This document shows, piece by piece, positions 1-9,828 of a DNA stretch of 64,000 bases. How positions within the stretch are numbered: position 1 is the stretch's first letter; every line of letters begins with the position of its first letter. A program made the translations under genes and the position numbers. Source of the DNA: Macrocybe gigantea (lineage: Eukaryota > Basidiomycota > Agaricomycetes > Agaricales > Callistosporiaceae); NCBI GenBank assembly GCA_011319805.1, contig SJRY01000245.1, forward strand, positions 310,001 through 374,000. Direction: 5' to 3'. The notes under the pieces were generated by a model, which ran no database searches, was not told the origin of the DNA, and saw only the letters and a list, made by a program, of their open reading frames with translations.

Positions 1-166
1 TCTGTTGACCCCGTCACATATTTTACGTGGCGCCATCCAAGTGTTGCAGTCTGACGTTAGCATCTTGGGTTTGTTACTCAGACATGGAGCACTTGTTGCC
101 AAAGGTAACGAACCCCAAGTACTCCAAGATGCAGCATCTAGACGGATTAAAACTGAAGAGCTATAA
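1..166 (+). CDS. C-terminal end of an ankyrin-like protein (partial, starts before window)
   Basis: An open frame runs from base 2 without interruption to a TAA at 164-166 and gives 54 residues. The middle reads like the end of an ankyrin repeat: two helix-like stretches joined by ILGLLLRHGALV, which resembles the repeat's second helix and turn. The tail is charged and ends KTEEL. The start and all upstream domains lie outside the window, so the family call rests only on this short motif. The next gene, ERG24, is on the opposite strand and the two stop codons are about 125 bp apart, so the pair is convergent. An intron remnant read through by chance is possible but less likely. Confidence 0.4.
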   Translation, partial: LLTPSHILRGAIQVLQSDVSILGLLLRHGALVAKGNEPQVLQDAASRRIKTEEL

Positions 167-290
167 CCAAAGAGTTGCGCTACATTTCGCAGAAACGGCC
201 GTCCAATGAGCCATAGTTGCTGGCTGTAATTGCCACGAAGTATTACGCATTAGCCTGTAGATACAATTTGGTACGACTTGGCTACTTCGA

Positions 291-1898
291 TTAATATACA
301 TAGGGAATGATACGATAAGGAACTATTTTCCTGTACGTTTCCCAGTCTTTGCCATACCTATCATATATGTCGATCAAAAAAGTGAAGAATGGTGGAAGGT
401 GAAAATCCTCACTTTTTGTGACATTTTTCGTCATCGCGTCGCTGACGGTGAATCAAGAGGATAGAGAAGTATACGACATAGAAGTAGGTGATGGGAGTGT
501 CGAAACGAGTGGGTAAAGACCAAGCTAGGGCCATCAACAAGTCTCCACTATAGTCGGTTAATCAGGAGGAAGAAGACTAAGAGTGAAGGGGGACGTACAA
601 ATAGTTGGGGTGGCGTGACAGCCCCCACCATCCGGAAGTCAGGAGTTTGGACCCACTTTCAGTTGTGAAGTATTTGAGGTCTGACATAAAAGTGTCAGTG
701 AGGAAAAGACGGTAGGATATCTGGACGTACTTTTGGGATTTTTACCACTTCGGAAATCGTTCTTCTCTCCGTTGGAATCTCTGAAGATATAATAGCCAGT
801 AAGATTAACAAGGAAGATCGCGGTCGTCCAGACAGGGCCAAGTTCAATGTAGTTGAAAGCTAGATAGCGAGCTTGAAGACTGTATATGAAGGGTACCCAG
901 GCGAGATCACCGATTGCGAGCATGAAACCAAAACCGTCGCTTGTTATGTCCATTGTGGTAAAGAGAGCAGGCTTGGAAATGCTTAGCTTTACATCCATGA
1001 AGGACAACGCTTCCTCACCTCGTTGTACAGACTATCCGCGACATACCACGTCTGAAACGCCAGAACGAGCCACATAGAGTCCGTGATTTTGGTCAGACCT
1101 CCTCGACGTGTGGCTTGCTCACAGGCCATGCTGATATTGATGAGTACCCATAAGATGAGACCAGGACGTATTTCATTGAAAGACTTGAGATCAAAGCTCC
1201 CGATAGAGGGATTAAGTTCTCGACCAATGTAAAACTGAATCGGTGTCAGCCTTTACAGGTGCAATGAAGTATATTTGTCTTTGAGCTTACGTCGTAGATG
1301 GCATTTCCGGTATTTCCACCGAGAGCGAGCAATTTTCCTTCCTGGAAAGAGGCCGCATAGCAGAGAAAAGCTTGCACAATCGACATGAGGACAGCGGCGG
1401 TCGCAAAGCCCAACCATTTGTCGTAGAAGAACGTGAACGATTCGGGGCCATACCGGTAGATGGTACCTGATGCAACTCCCAACGACAGCAAGAAGGTGGA
1501 GAATGCTAGAAGTGGGATAAAAACGTGATTCCAGAGAACAGAAAGTGATGTGTTGAAAAAATACCGTTGATTTTGTACTGTTTCTTGTTTCCGTTACGAA
1601 GTGTCGTGCCCTCCACGTAGTCACCAGGCAGGATAGCCCAAGCCACGACGCAGAACGCGTACCATCCCAGGTAGAGGAGGGCCGCTTGGGTATCCCATAG
1701 TCCTTTCCACCAAGAGGGGTCAAACAAGGAGGCAAGCACCCGGTCGGGGATCACTGTCGGTGGACAGCCCCCTGAGGCTTCGGAACAACTGAAATAGAGT
1801 GTGTACAAGACGGTTGGCACTCCGATGGTAATGAGAAATGCACCAGGAGGGCCAAGGAATTCGTAGGACGTCGTGCGGGGATTGAGCTCTGAGGCCAT
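291..1898 (-). CDS. ERG24: Delta(14)-sterol reductase
   Basis: This ER membrane enzyme of ergosterol synthesis reduces the C14-C15 double bond left by lanosterol 14-demethylase, using NADPH. Translation from the ATG at 1898 gives MASELNPRTTSYEFLGPPGA, a typical fungal ERG24 start. It is followed by several hydrophobic segments, the conserved GFGFMLAIGDLAWVPF block, YSLQARYL, a GKNPKN-like motif before LKYFTTESGSKLLTSGWWGL, then SRHPNYL, HRQRRDDEKC, YGKDW and the terminal VPYRIIPYVY before the TAA at 291. About seven exons are needed, and every junction checked restores frame with GT-AG introns of 45-60 nt. An upstream in-frame GTG was not used. The 203 bp before the start are shared with the divergent gene at 2102. 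Family membership is near certain; ERG4 is excluded by the overall sequence and C-terminus. Confidence 0.93.
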
Positions 1899-2101
1899 GG
1901 TGGTGGTGGTGGTAAAGAGTGGTCGAACCACTTTGGTCACTTATGTAGCCGATCCCACTGATACCGCCGTCATTCTTTGATGCCGTCTTGATCTCTCGTT
2001 GCGGGAAGAATCACGATGGGACTGCCTTCCTCCGCCGTCTCGCGGGCAACTCTGACACCGCAGCTTCAGAGTTACGCCCCCTCCGCGACCCATGCTCACC
2101 G

Positions 2102-3293
2102 ATGAGCCTTGCCCAAAGATTGAACGAGCTTGCCTCTGCTCATGCAGCCAGCCTCTTGAAGTATGAGATCAAGCTCAACTTCCGACCGCGATGGCGCTAA
2201 CGTTTGTCCTCTGAAGTGACGATGAATATCGGCTACTTCGACAGGGCGCATTTACACAGTATCCGGAGGTCGAATCGCCATCTCTGTCCAATTGTAAGGC
2301 ACGCCCTCCGTCATTTACGGAACAGAAGGGATTTTGTGTAGTTCCAAACAGGCACTCGGGTTCTCCAAGTCGAGAAACACCAACTCATCGGGCGAACCCC
2401 CTTACGTCTGGCATCTCTTTCATCTTACGATACATAATTTTGCATAGGCCTGCGAATGAAGAGTGTCTTCAGAGACCTGAACCACTCAGACTCCCCTCTT
2501 CTCTGTCGAACCTTCGGCGCGTCTCGATGCAAACCACAGATACGCCTTCGGTGGCACCAGTATCAGAGGAGGGTTCAGCCCGCTCATCTTTGCGAGCACG
2601 TAAATCTGGTACACGCAAGCGGTCACTGATCACCACCAATCACGAATCCGGGACTCGTCCGAGCATTGATGATGTTCTTCAAGAATCTAATCTATGCACA
2701 GTTCAAGAAATTCGTTGTGCGATCGTCAGCCTTAACCTGGAGATGAAGAAGCTCATTGGAGCCTTCGATCTCCTGGAGACCAGCACTGCTGCCCGCATTT
2801 ACGACTTGCCAGTTTACGGAACTCGGGCGCAATCGCCTACCAGGCCGCCACAGCAAGCGACAGCGCCCCGTCTCGGCAAGTGTCCTTTTGTGGATACTGG
2901 CGATAGACACTCCATTTCGGCATCCTCCGGCAAAAAATCACTGTCTTTGTCTCTATCGGCGTCACCTCTTCGCGGCAAACAGCCACTTGGTTCATATCGT
3001 TCGCAATGCAAGAACTCTGCTTCGTCAATTTCTGGCGGTCGTGTCACTCCGCGATTTTGCCTCAGAAATGGGGCGTTGTCGCATAGCACTGGACATCTAC
3101 CCTCTCCTTTAGAGCGCGACTTTCAGGCTTCCCCGCGCAGACGCTGGTCATGGACGAGGGTGACTTGCCGTCGGAATTGGCAGAGGTCCGACGAAGGAAG
3201 AAGGAAATGATGAGTCGGTGCGAGGCGCGTCTGGAGTACCTCAGGGCGAGACTGAAAGGAGCCGAACTTCATGAAAAAGTGATCAAAAGGTAG
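2102..3293 (+). CDS. Conserved basidiomycete protein of unknown function, coiled-coil C-terminus
   Basis: I recognise the architecture from agaric genomes but know of no assigned function. Exon 1 encodes MSLAQRLNELASAHAASLL. A GTATGA intron (about 2161-2216) then joins to NDDEYRLLRQ, a short N-terminal helix pair. A low-complexity Ser/Arg-rich stretch follows, then an amphipathic block with TVQEIRCAIVSLN and GAFDLLETSTAARI. The last block is a charged helix, SELAEVRRRKKEMMSR, followed by ARLEYLRARLKGAELHEK before the TAG at 3291. The final helix is in a different frame from the middle. Joining them needs either a very short intron near 3073-3110 or one extra C in the C4 run at 3131-3134. No enzyme motif, signal peptide or membrane segment is visible. 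A cytoplasmic scaffold-like role is only a guess from the helices. Confidence 0.7.
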
Positions 3294-3517
3294 ACCGCCT
3301 CATATGTATTTATTCCTATTGCTGTATGCTATCGGATGATTTGTTACCCGAGCGCCGGGCGGATAGTTTGCTGTTACTGGTCGCCACCGCGAAAGCACTG
3401 ACCCGCTCGAGCGACAGCATCCGGTGGGGAAGGATAACATTTGATTTGTCACATCACTTTACCCGGCGTATACTTAACGTCGGGGAGCAAACGTTCATCT
3501 CTGCAACTGCGTTCATC

Positions 3518-6112
3518 ATGGGCAAGCCAATCGAAACGAGTACTTTCAAAGACAGCCTGACAGTGAGAGACAATCGTACAGGCAAAACATATGAGATATC
3601 GTTCGTTCTTCCGTCTATTTAGCTCGGTAGAAAAGTAATCATTCTAACCTCGTTCTGCTTTTCAGAATAACAGACAACAGTATACCCGCCACCGCTTTCA
3701 AGGCCATGGCGGCCCCAAGGCGTCGGGGAGAACGCGAGGAAAACGAGACCGACAAGGGCCTTCGCGTGTCGGACAGGGGCTATCTGAATACCGCTGTCAT
3801 GCGGAGTGGAATCACATACATCGATGGGGAGGCTGGCGGTGCGCATTTTGAACCACTCTGATGCTAGATGCCTGCTAACTTTTTTAACAGTGCTCCGATA
3901 TAGGTGCTTGAATGCATTTCAACTCATCATAAAATTCAGCTTTTGAACGAAATGACAAAAACAGAGGGTATCCCATCGAGCAGCTCGCATTACATTCGTC
4001 CCACTTAGAGACAGGTACAGTGTGCCGTGTTGTTGTCTTTGTTGTAAATGCTTGCTGACTTTCTTTTGAGCGTACCTCTTGATCTACGGCTCTCTCCCGA
4101 CTGCTTCGCAATTCGAGATATTTGAACGTGAAGTTCTGCATCATGGAGTGACACACGCAGACGCGGAGCAGTTCTGCCGCTCATTCCGGTAACCGCTGGT
4201 TAAGAGATTGAGAAGCGAAGAGGCCCTCACACTTTATTCGCAGCTACGACGCCCATCCCATGGCGATCCTTACAAGCGCATTTGCTTATCTCGGATCCTA
4301 TTATCGCGAAGCAAACCCTTCTCTGCAAGGTAGATACCTTTCTACTCCGCCGAAAGCGACCGTGTTTAGACTATGAGCAGGGCAGAATATCTATACCCGA
4401 GGTGACGCTATGTCCCTTGCCTTGATGGATAAACAGATATACCGTTTAATCGGGAAAGCAACGACCTTGGCAGCGTCAGCGGCCGAAAAGTCAATTATTC
4501 AACTAGCTAATCTAATGATATTATTTGTAGAATGGCTTACCGCGTTCGACAAGGTCGCGAATTCGTTACTCCACCAAAAAATTTGAGTTACACCGGATCG
4601 TATGTCGCGTCGGCGTTTTCTAAGGCACAACACTACTGAATCTTGAACTCCAGGTTCTTGTATCAGATGGATCATGTGGGTGAAGAAAACTACGTTCCAA
4701 ATCCTGTTCTCGAGAAGGCGCTGGACGTTCTGTTTCTCATTCACGCTGATCACGAACTGAACGCGTCCGCAACTACCGTGCTCCAGACTGCCAGTTCTCT
4801 GGTTGACCCATACTCAGCTATAGCGTGAGTAGAGCGTAAAGGTCATTTGTGACGTTGATTCATACTTCATTGTCAGCGCGGGCTGTGCTTCACTTTAGTG
4901 AGTAGACAATTGCATTTTTCTTGTCGTTTGCCTTTACCGACCGCATGATGGATGTCACAGTGGTCCTTTGCATGGTCGGTCCTCTCCACGATCAACACTT
5001 TACAATCTCTAATGTTTCAAGATAGGAGGCGCCAACGAAGCTGTAATTCGGATGCTAATATCTATTGGAAAGTGAGGAAGAACATTTCGGGAATGCAAGA
5101 TCCGTCACTGAGCGTCATCAGACCAGAGAACGTTCCATCGTTTATCGAGGCCGTCAAAAGACGAGAGAAAGTGTTATCTGGGTTTGGTCACCGGTAAGCA
5201 GGACAATGTCAACCCCGAAGTCGTAGAGCTGAGCAGTGTTCTGTTGCAACAAAGTGTTTACAAGACCGTACGTCGTCAATGACAGTTCAGGACCATCCCT
5301 TTGACATCCGTTTTAGTCCGACCCGCGATCTTTTATCGTTCGCAAAACGGCGGATGAGGTTTTTAAAGTGTGAGTTTATGCTGGCCTTCCACTCCAGTGA
5401 CATGGCTTGACGAGCTCCTCGGCTCAGCACCGGAAAGGATGAACTCTTAGAGACAGCTATGGCGCTGCATGAAGCGGCGATGAAAGACGAATATTTTATA
5501 AAGCGCAGATTGGCACCAAATGTTGACTTCTGGAGGTCATCTTCTCATTTATCCGTCTGTGACTTATGAGATGCTTAAATTTGCCGCTGTATTCCAGTGG
5601 GCTGATCTATCGTGCTATGGGTGTGTTTTCTTACTTGGTGTCGAATCTTAATCTGCCCAACTGAAAAAACACGCCACGGCAGGATTCCCGCTCGACTTCT
5701 TCCCTGTGCTTTTCGCCGTGCCAAGAGTAGTCGGCTGGCTGGCTCACTGGCGACAGGCAAGTCGACTAGTTCAGTGCTGTGTTACGTTGAAGATGATGCA
5801 ATGTTTTACAGATGATGCTTCAAGAAGGCGGTGTAAAGATCTGGAGGCCGCGACAGGTGAGAAAAATATTGAAGCATGTGTGGCCGCATGCTGAACACGT
5901 TTCACTGCAGATCTACGTTGGGCCGGGAAAGCGGGATTACGTGGCGATTGAGAAGCGTGTCGCAGTGGTTGGACCGCGAGTAACACCGTCGGAGGTTGTG
6001 CATTCCGGGTGAGTGTGTCCGAGGTCACTCCGGGGCACAGCTAACTCCATGCAGGATCACGAAGAGAACCAACTTGGCATCTTACAAGGGAAAGGAGATG
6101 GCAAAGCTGTAG
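3518..6112 (+). CDS. Citrate synthase, peroxisomal type (C-terminal AKL)
   Basis: It condenses acetyl-CoA with oxaloacetate to give citrate. Spliced translation carries the family from [17 protein letters not shown] through [21 protein letters not shown] (first catalytic His), [22 protein letters not shown] (second His) and NVDFWSG (catalytic Asp), so the active site is complete. The protein ends GKEMAKL at a TAG (6110-6112). AKL is a standard type 1 peroxisomal signal, pointing to the glyoxylate or beta-oxidation pool rather than the mitochondrion. About 15 exons are needed, including 13-14 nt micro-exons at 3891-3903, 4961-4974 and 5255-5267 and a GC-AG intron at 5757-5811. The ATG at 3518 matches the family's length. 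An in-frame ATG at 3326 would add 64 residues unlike the family, only 33 bp after the previous stop. 2-Methylcitrate synthase activity cannot be excluded. Confidence 0.92.
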
Positions 6113-6306
6113 CCATGCGTGCAGATAGATACGGATTGATAGATTGATGGTAGTTGTTTGGTTGACGGTGCCTGTTGACCGAGACGCTCAAATAAACACA
6201 TCTTTTTCCTCAATTCCATCCTCCTCGCCGTCCTCGCGTGTTCCCCTCGCTCCTCGCCGCCTTATAACCCGCCTTTCCCCTCTTTTTACCTGTGCATATC
6301 TGCGCC

Positions 6307-7147
6307 ATGTTCCCCACACTCATTTCCATCGCGCTCCTTGCCGCTGCCGCCCTTCGTGGCGTTTCTGCAGAGTTCGCCATTAGCACGCCTGCCCTCACTC
6401 AAGTGGGTTCCTCCGTTCATATTTTGCCCTCTTCACATTCCTCACATGAAATGGCAGTGCAAAGACGCTAAAATATCCTGGGAGTCCACGAAGGGACCGT
6501 ACAACCTCCTCGTTGTCAAGGCTGAGGATCCCTGTGGTGACCCTCTGTAAGCCGGGGCGCGCCGCCCCTCTTTTAGCCATAGGTACTAATATCCATCACA
6601 GCGTAGACGCCGGCGACCATGACGGGACTACGATGACCTGGAAGACGAACTTGCCTTCAGGAACTAAGGTTCAATTGTCTCTTGAGGATGCCAACGGTGA
6701 CGAGGCCTGGAGTGGACAGGTGCTTTTTTTTTTTTTTCGCCCCATGTCCTTCCACAACAATAGTCAACATGGTCTTCTAGATTACAATTGCAGCAAGTGA
6801 CGACTCATCATGCCTCCCCGCTGATGTCAAAGGCAATGACAACAACAATGACACCACCCATAGCGCTAGCTCGAGCGATTCCCACGCTCCCACTACGTGA
6901 GCCATGTTTTATTCTCCTGTCAACAACGAAACTTTCTAATCCTCTATAACCTAGTCTTGTTGTTACGCCGACGACTACGATCGCCTTCCCGTCAGCTTCT
7001 GATTCAGTTGTCCCCTCCGCCATTGGAGCTGCAGGCAATGCAGGCGCCAACCCATTCTCGAATTCTAATGGTGCCCTGACAGGACGTCTCCTGAGCGTCC
7101 CAGCCTTGGCTGCTGCATTGTTTGCTACATTGGCCGTCACGCTTTAA
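6307..7147 (+). CDS. Secreted Ser/Thr-rich protein with Kre9/Knh1-like domain and likely GPI anchor
   Basis: The ATG at 6307 opens a clear signal peptide of about 21 residues ending RGVSA. The mature part holds a small beta-rich domain with CKDAKISWES, GPYNLLVV, ATGs of a second exon and a TMTWKTNLPSGTKVQLSL strand, ending at SSCLPA. This resembles the Ser-Thr-rich GPI-anchored, Kre9/Knh1 N-terminal-like family of Agaricomycetes. A low-complexity Asn/Ser/Thr spacer follows. The C-terminus is hydrophobic (PALAAALFATLAVTL) and stops at TAA 7145-7147, as expected for GPI transfer. Four introns are needed; the third contains a long T-run near 6722-6738. The inferred location is the plasma membrane or cell wall, with a possible beta-glucan assembly role by family analogy only. 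Confidence 0.8.
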
Positions 7148-7165
7148 CGATACCCCGTCCTTTTC

Positions 7166-7185
7166 TTCCTTCCTTCCTTCCTTCC
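7166..7185. repeat. (TTCC)5 microsatellite
   Basis: Five perfect TTCC units lie 19 bp after the stop codon of the GPI-protein gene, flanked by imperfect pyrimidine sequence. It falls in the presumed 3' untranslated region. The remaining gene-free bases up to 7539 show no further feature that I can support. Confidence 0.9.
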
Positions 7186-7539
7186 TTTCCTGGTCTCTCT
7201 GTGCATAATGGGTCATCGGCGTCCGTTGTCATCGATGCTAATATTCTTTCACAATTCTTGAGGATAGTGGATGGCTGTAGAACATCCATGCCTTACCACC
7301 GGATGTTGGGCTGCTGGTTGAGGTTTTCTCGATTTTTGGATGCAAACAGTCAGAAGAAGTCGAGCTGGTTGAATGAACAGCAATCTCCGAAAATTGTATT
7401 CTGTACAGTTCTTGGATCGACTCCGCGTATCATTATTACTTTCATCCATATATACCCGTTTACGTCTTTACATAAAAAACACTTGAAGCAAATTTGTATG
7501 TGAAATCTCACAAAGAAGCTGTGTAGATTTCTCTCTTTC

Positions 7540-7930
7540 ATGTCAGACTGGCACAGAGTGTATGTCTTTCCTACGAGCAGTCATCCGGCCCACGCTGACC
7601 TTTGGCTTAACAAAGTACTTTGGAGATTCCGTTTGTCTCGCACGAACATGCCCTCATAGCACAACGCTCCATCGAAGTAGATGTAGAGTTGCAGCCAAAA
7701 GTGGTGAAGAGAGCACTCGATGTGAGGGATAATCTCTTGATCGCGTATGCCTTTCATTATCTATCGATTTTTGCTATGGTTTTGTTTAAAACGGCTGATG
7801 ATGCAGAACTTTCGATACTCTGACTGTTCGCCTCGCTAGGCTTACTGTGAACGCTTTCCTCGAGAACGTTGATTTAGTGACCCGCACACTGCAAGCCTTC
7901 GGAGAAGAGGCCGAAACGCGCCCAACATAA
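7540..7930 (+). CDS. PCC1: EKC/KEOPS complex subunit Pcc1
   Basis: Pcc1 dimerises the KEOPS complex, which makes the t6A modification at position 37 of ANN-decoding tRNAs and also affects telomeres and transcription. The spliced protein is short (about 90 residues). It begins MSDWHRVTLEIPFVSHEHA, followed by ALIAQRSIEVDVELQPKVVK and, after a second intron, LTVRLARLTVNAFLENVDLV, which are the conserved helices of the CTAG/Pcc1 family. Two introns are needed: one with a GTATGT donor six codons in (ending before TACTTTGGAG) and one at LLIA|TF. Both restore frame exactly. It ends at TAA 7928-7930. The gene runs convergent to the PA2G4-like gene, with about 90 bp between stops. Confidence 0.88.
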
Positions 7931-8021
7931 CGCTCGGATGGCAGGAAGCATGGTGAACACAAAAAAAGAAATTGCGATGCACGGTTTACAACTCTGTCTT
8001 TAGCTATGCCTTAATTCCTAT

Positions 8022-9629
8022 TCACTCTTTGTCGTCTTCGCCTTCTGCCTCTGCTCCGCCCTCTGTCCTGGTCTTTTTCTTTTTCTTTTTGCTCTCTCGC
8101 AGATTCCGATTCAGCAGCGTCTTGAGTTCCTCATCTTCCAGCTCTTTTTCAGTGCGGATGATTTCCGACTTGTACCAGACAGGAGGATGGGTAATTAGTG
8201 AAGGACCCCCAGGCAGGAGGGCAAGCGTGAAGTGGAACCCGGCGACAAATGTGTTGGACGGAGTGTATCTGATCAGTCGTCAAAAGGCGGATCGAGCTCA
8301 ATCGGTCATCAAGCTCACATCACTTCGTATGGTTTCACCAAGCTATGTTGCACAGCTTCTTGAAGACCCATCCGCGATCGCTTCTCGTCCTCTAGAGCGC
8401 GGATGTTGAAGGGGAATGCGCCGGCTTTTTTCTGCACTTCAGAAAACACAGCGCGGGAGTTCTTCATTTTGAGTTGATAGGTAACATTGGGATCTCGCTG
8501 ATAAATGGTGGTCCGCGATTCCTCTAGGCGTGCCTACAGTTTATTGACGATCAGCCCATGCCAGATGACGCGCGAAGCGATCAAGTCTTTTTCTCACCTT
8601 TCCGTCTTCTCCAGAAGATATGAGGATGTCCATCCCGTACACTTCGTTTTCGGCGAACGTGACGGTTTCAAAATCGCGTTTCTGGGCTTCGCTCGGGTTG
8701 AGGATGATACGCTTCTTTCCATCCATGACGTTCTGGGTCTGTTGGCAAGAGAGCATGCCTGACGTGGGGGGGTCAGGCATGTGTATCAGTCACAAAGCCA
8801 AGAACCAGGAACCTTCTACGGGTTTACAGTCCCAGGCCGATGCGGCGCGGTTGACGATCTCCGTGACAGCCCAATTTTTGTTTCCGACCTTGATGGTCCT
8901 CATAGCCAGCTCGGCGGCATGCCATGCTGCTTTGATGACGTCGGCCCTGCGACCTGTGACAGGGCTTTCCACCGAGGCTCCGACGACGATCGTCTCTGCG
9001 CTTATGGAGGCAAAGCCGTCGATGTGAGCGCCCAACTGAATTTTCACGACATCGTCCTTTGCGAGAACTTGGGAGGATTGCGGATCGGAACTTGAAAGGG
9101 GGGAAAAAAGATCAGATTCGTTCTTTGTTGCGACCATAGTATAAGAAAAAAGGGGGAAAGTCACTCACGCGAGCGGTGAAAAGTGCGCTACAGCGTTGTT
9201 GACGGAAATGCACGTCGGGAACGCGAGGCCTGTGCCATGGGAGTAAATGTCCGGCACAAAGGGAAAGAGGGAAGAGCGGAACCTTTATTGACTTTGACGC
9301 CCTTGACGGGCTTGTTGTAGACGGCCGTGACGCCTTGCTCGACGAGCTTGTCTCCTTCGATGCAGAGATCGATAACTTTTGCGCCTTCAACGCATAGCTC
9401 GATGAGCTTTTGGACGACCTGGTGGACAATGTCCGCCGCTACCTGATAGTGGAGAAAGGCGATGATGAGTTTTTTTTTGTTGTTTTTTTTTTTCCACCCT
9501 CTACGTTTCGTTTTGTCGATCGAGACGGGATGTGCTCCTTACTTTGTATTTTGTGAGATCCGCCTCGAGCGTCGAGGGAGATTTCTTTTCGTCTGTCTGT
9601 TTCGGTGTGGACTTGTCGACGTCGGCCAT
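8022..9629 (-). CDS. Proliferation-associated protein 2G4 / EBP1-like (methionine aminopeptidase fold)
   Basis: Members of this family have a creatinase/aminopeptidase fold without peptidase activity, bind RNA and 60S ribosomal subunits, and act in ribosome biogenesis (human PA2G4/EBP1, S. pombe curved-DNA-binding protein). The ATG at 9629 gives an acidic/basic leader with TLEADLTKYK. The following exons encode VQKLIELCVEGAKVIDLC, FPTCISVNNAVAHFSPL, VKIQLGAHIDGFASISAET, NPSEAQKRDFETVTFAENEV, RALEDEKRSRMGLQEAVQHS and PPVWYKSEIIRTEKELEDEE, all family hallmarks in order. The tail is strongly basic (SKKKKKKT) then acidic, ending DDKE before TGA 8022-8024, like the nucleolar/RNA-binding tail of EBP1. 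About six introns are used. A T-rich intron near 9470-9495 is the only odd base composition. Confidence 0.92.
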
Positions 9630-9828
9630 GTCTTTTCCAAGCGGTCAGGACGATCTGGACAGAGCGTCGATGAAAGCCGTGTCCGAGATAAATTCCTTAT
9701 CTGGCAGGTCTAATCTGATCTTGATCATCATCCAACCGTTGTTTTATGGAAAAAGCGACTGAAAGCATGCGAACAACTAACACGATGGGACATGTATCTA
9801 TGCAACACTACAGACGAAAGTGCGGGGC

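Noticed and set aside
3326..3517. 64-residue N-terminal extension of citrate synthase from an upstream in-frame ATG
   Set aside because: It lies only 33 bp after the previous gene's stop, is not like a presequence or the family, and the protein already has a C-terminal peroxisomal signal.
6722..6738. Long T-run as a possible Pol III terminator or slippery site
   Set aside because: It lies inside an intron of the GPI-protein gene as a polypyrimidine tract; no tRNA or frame-shifting context is nearby.
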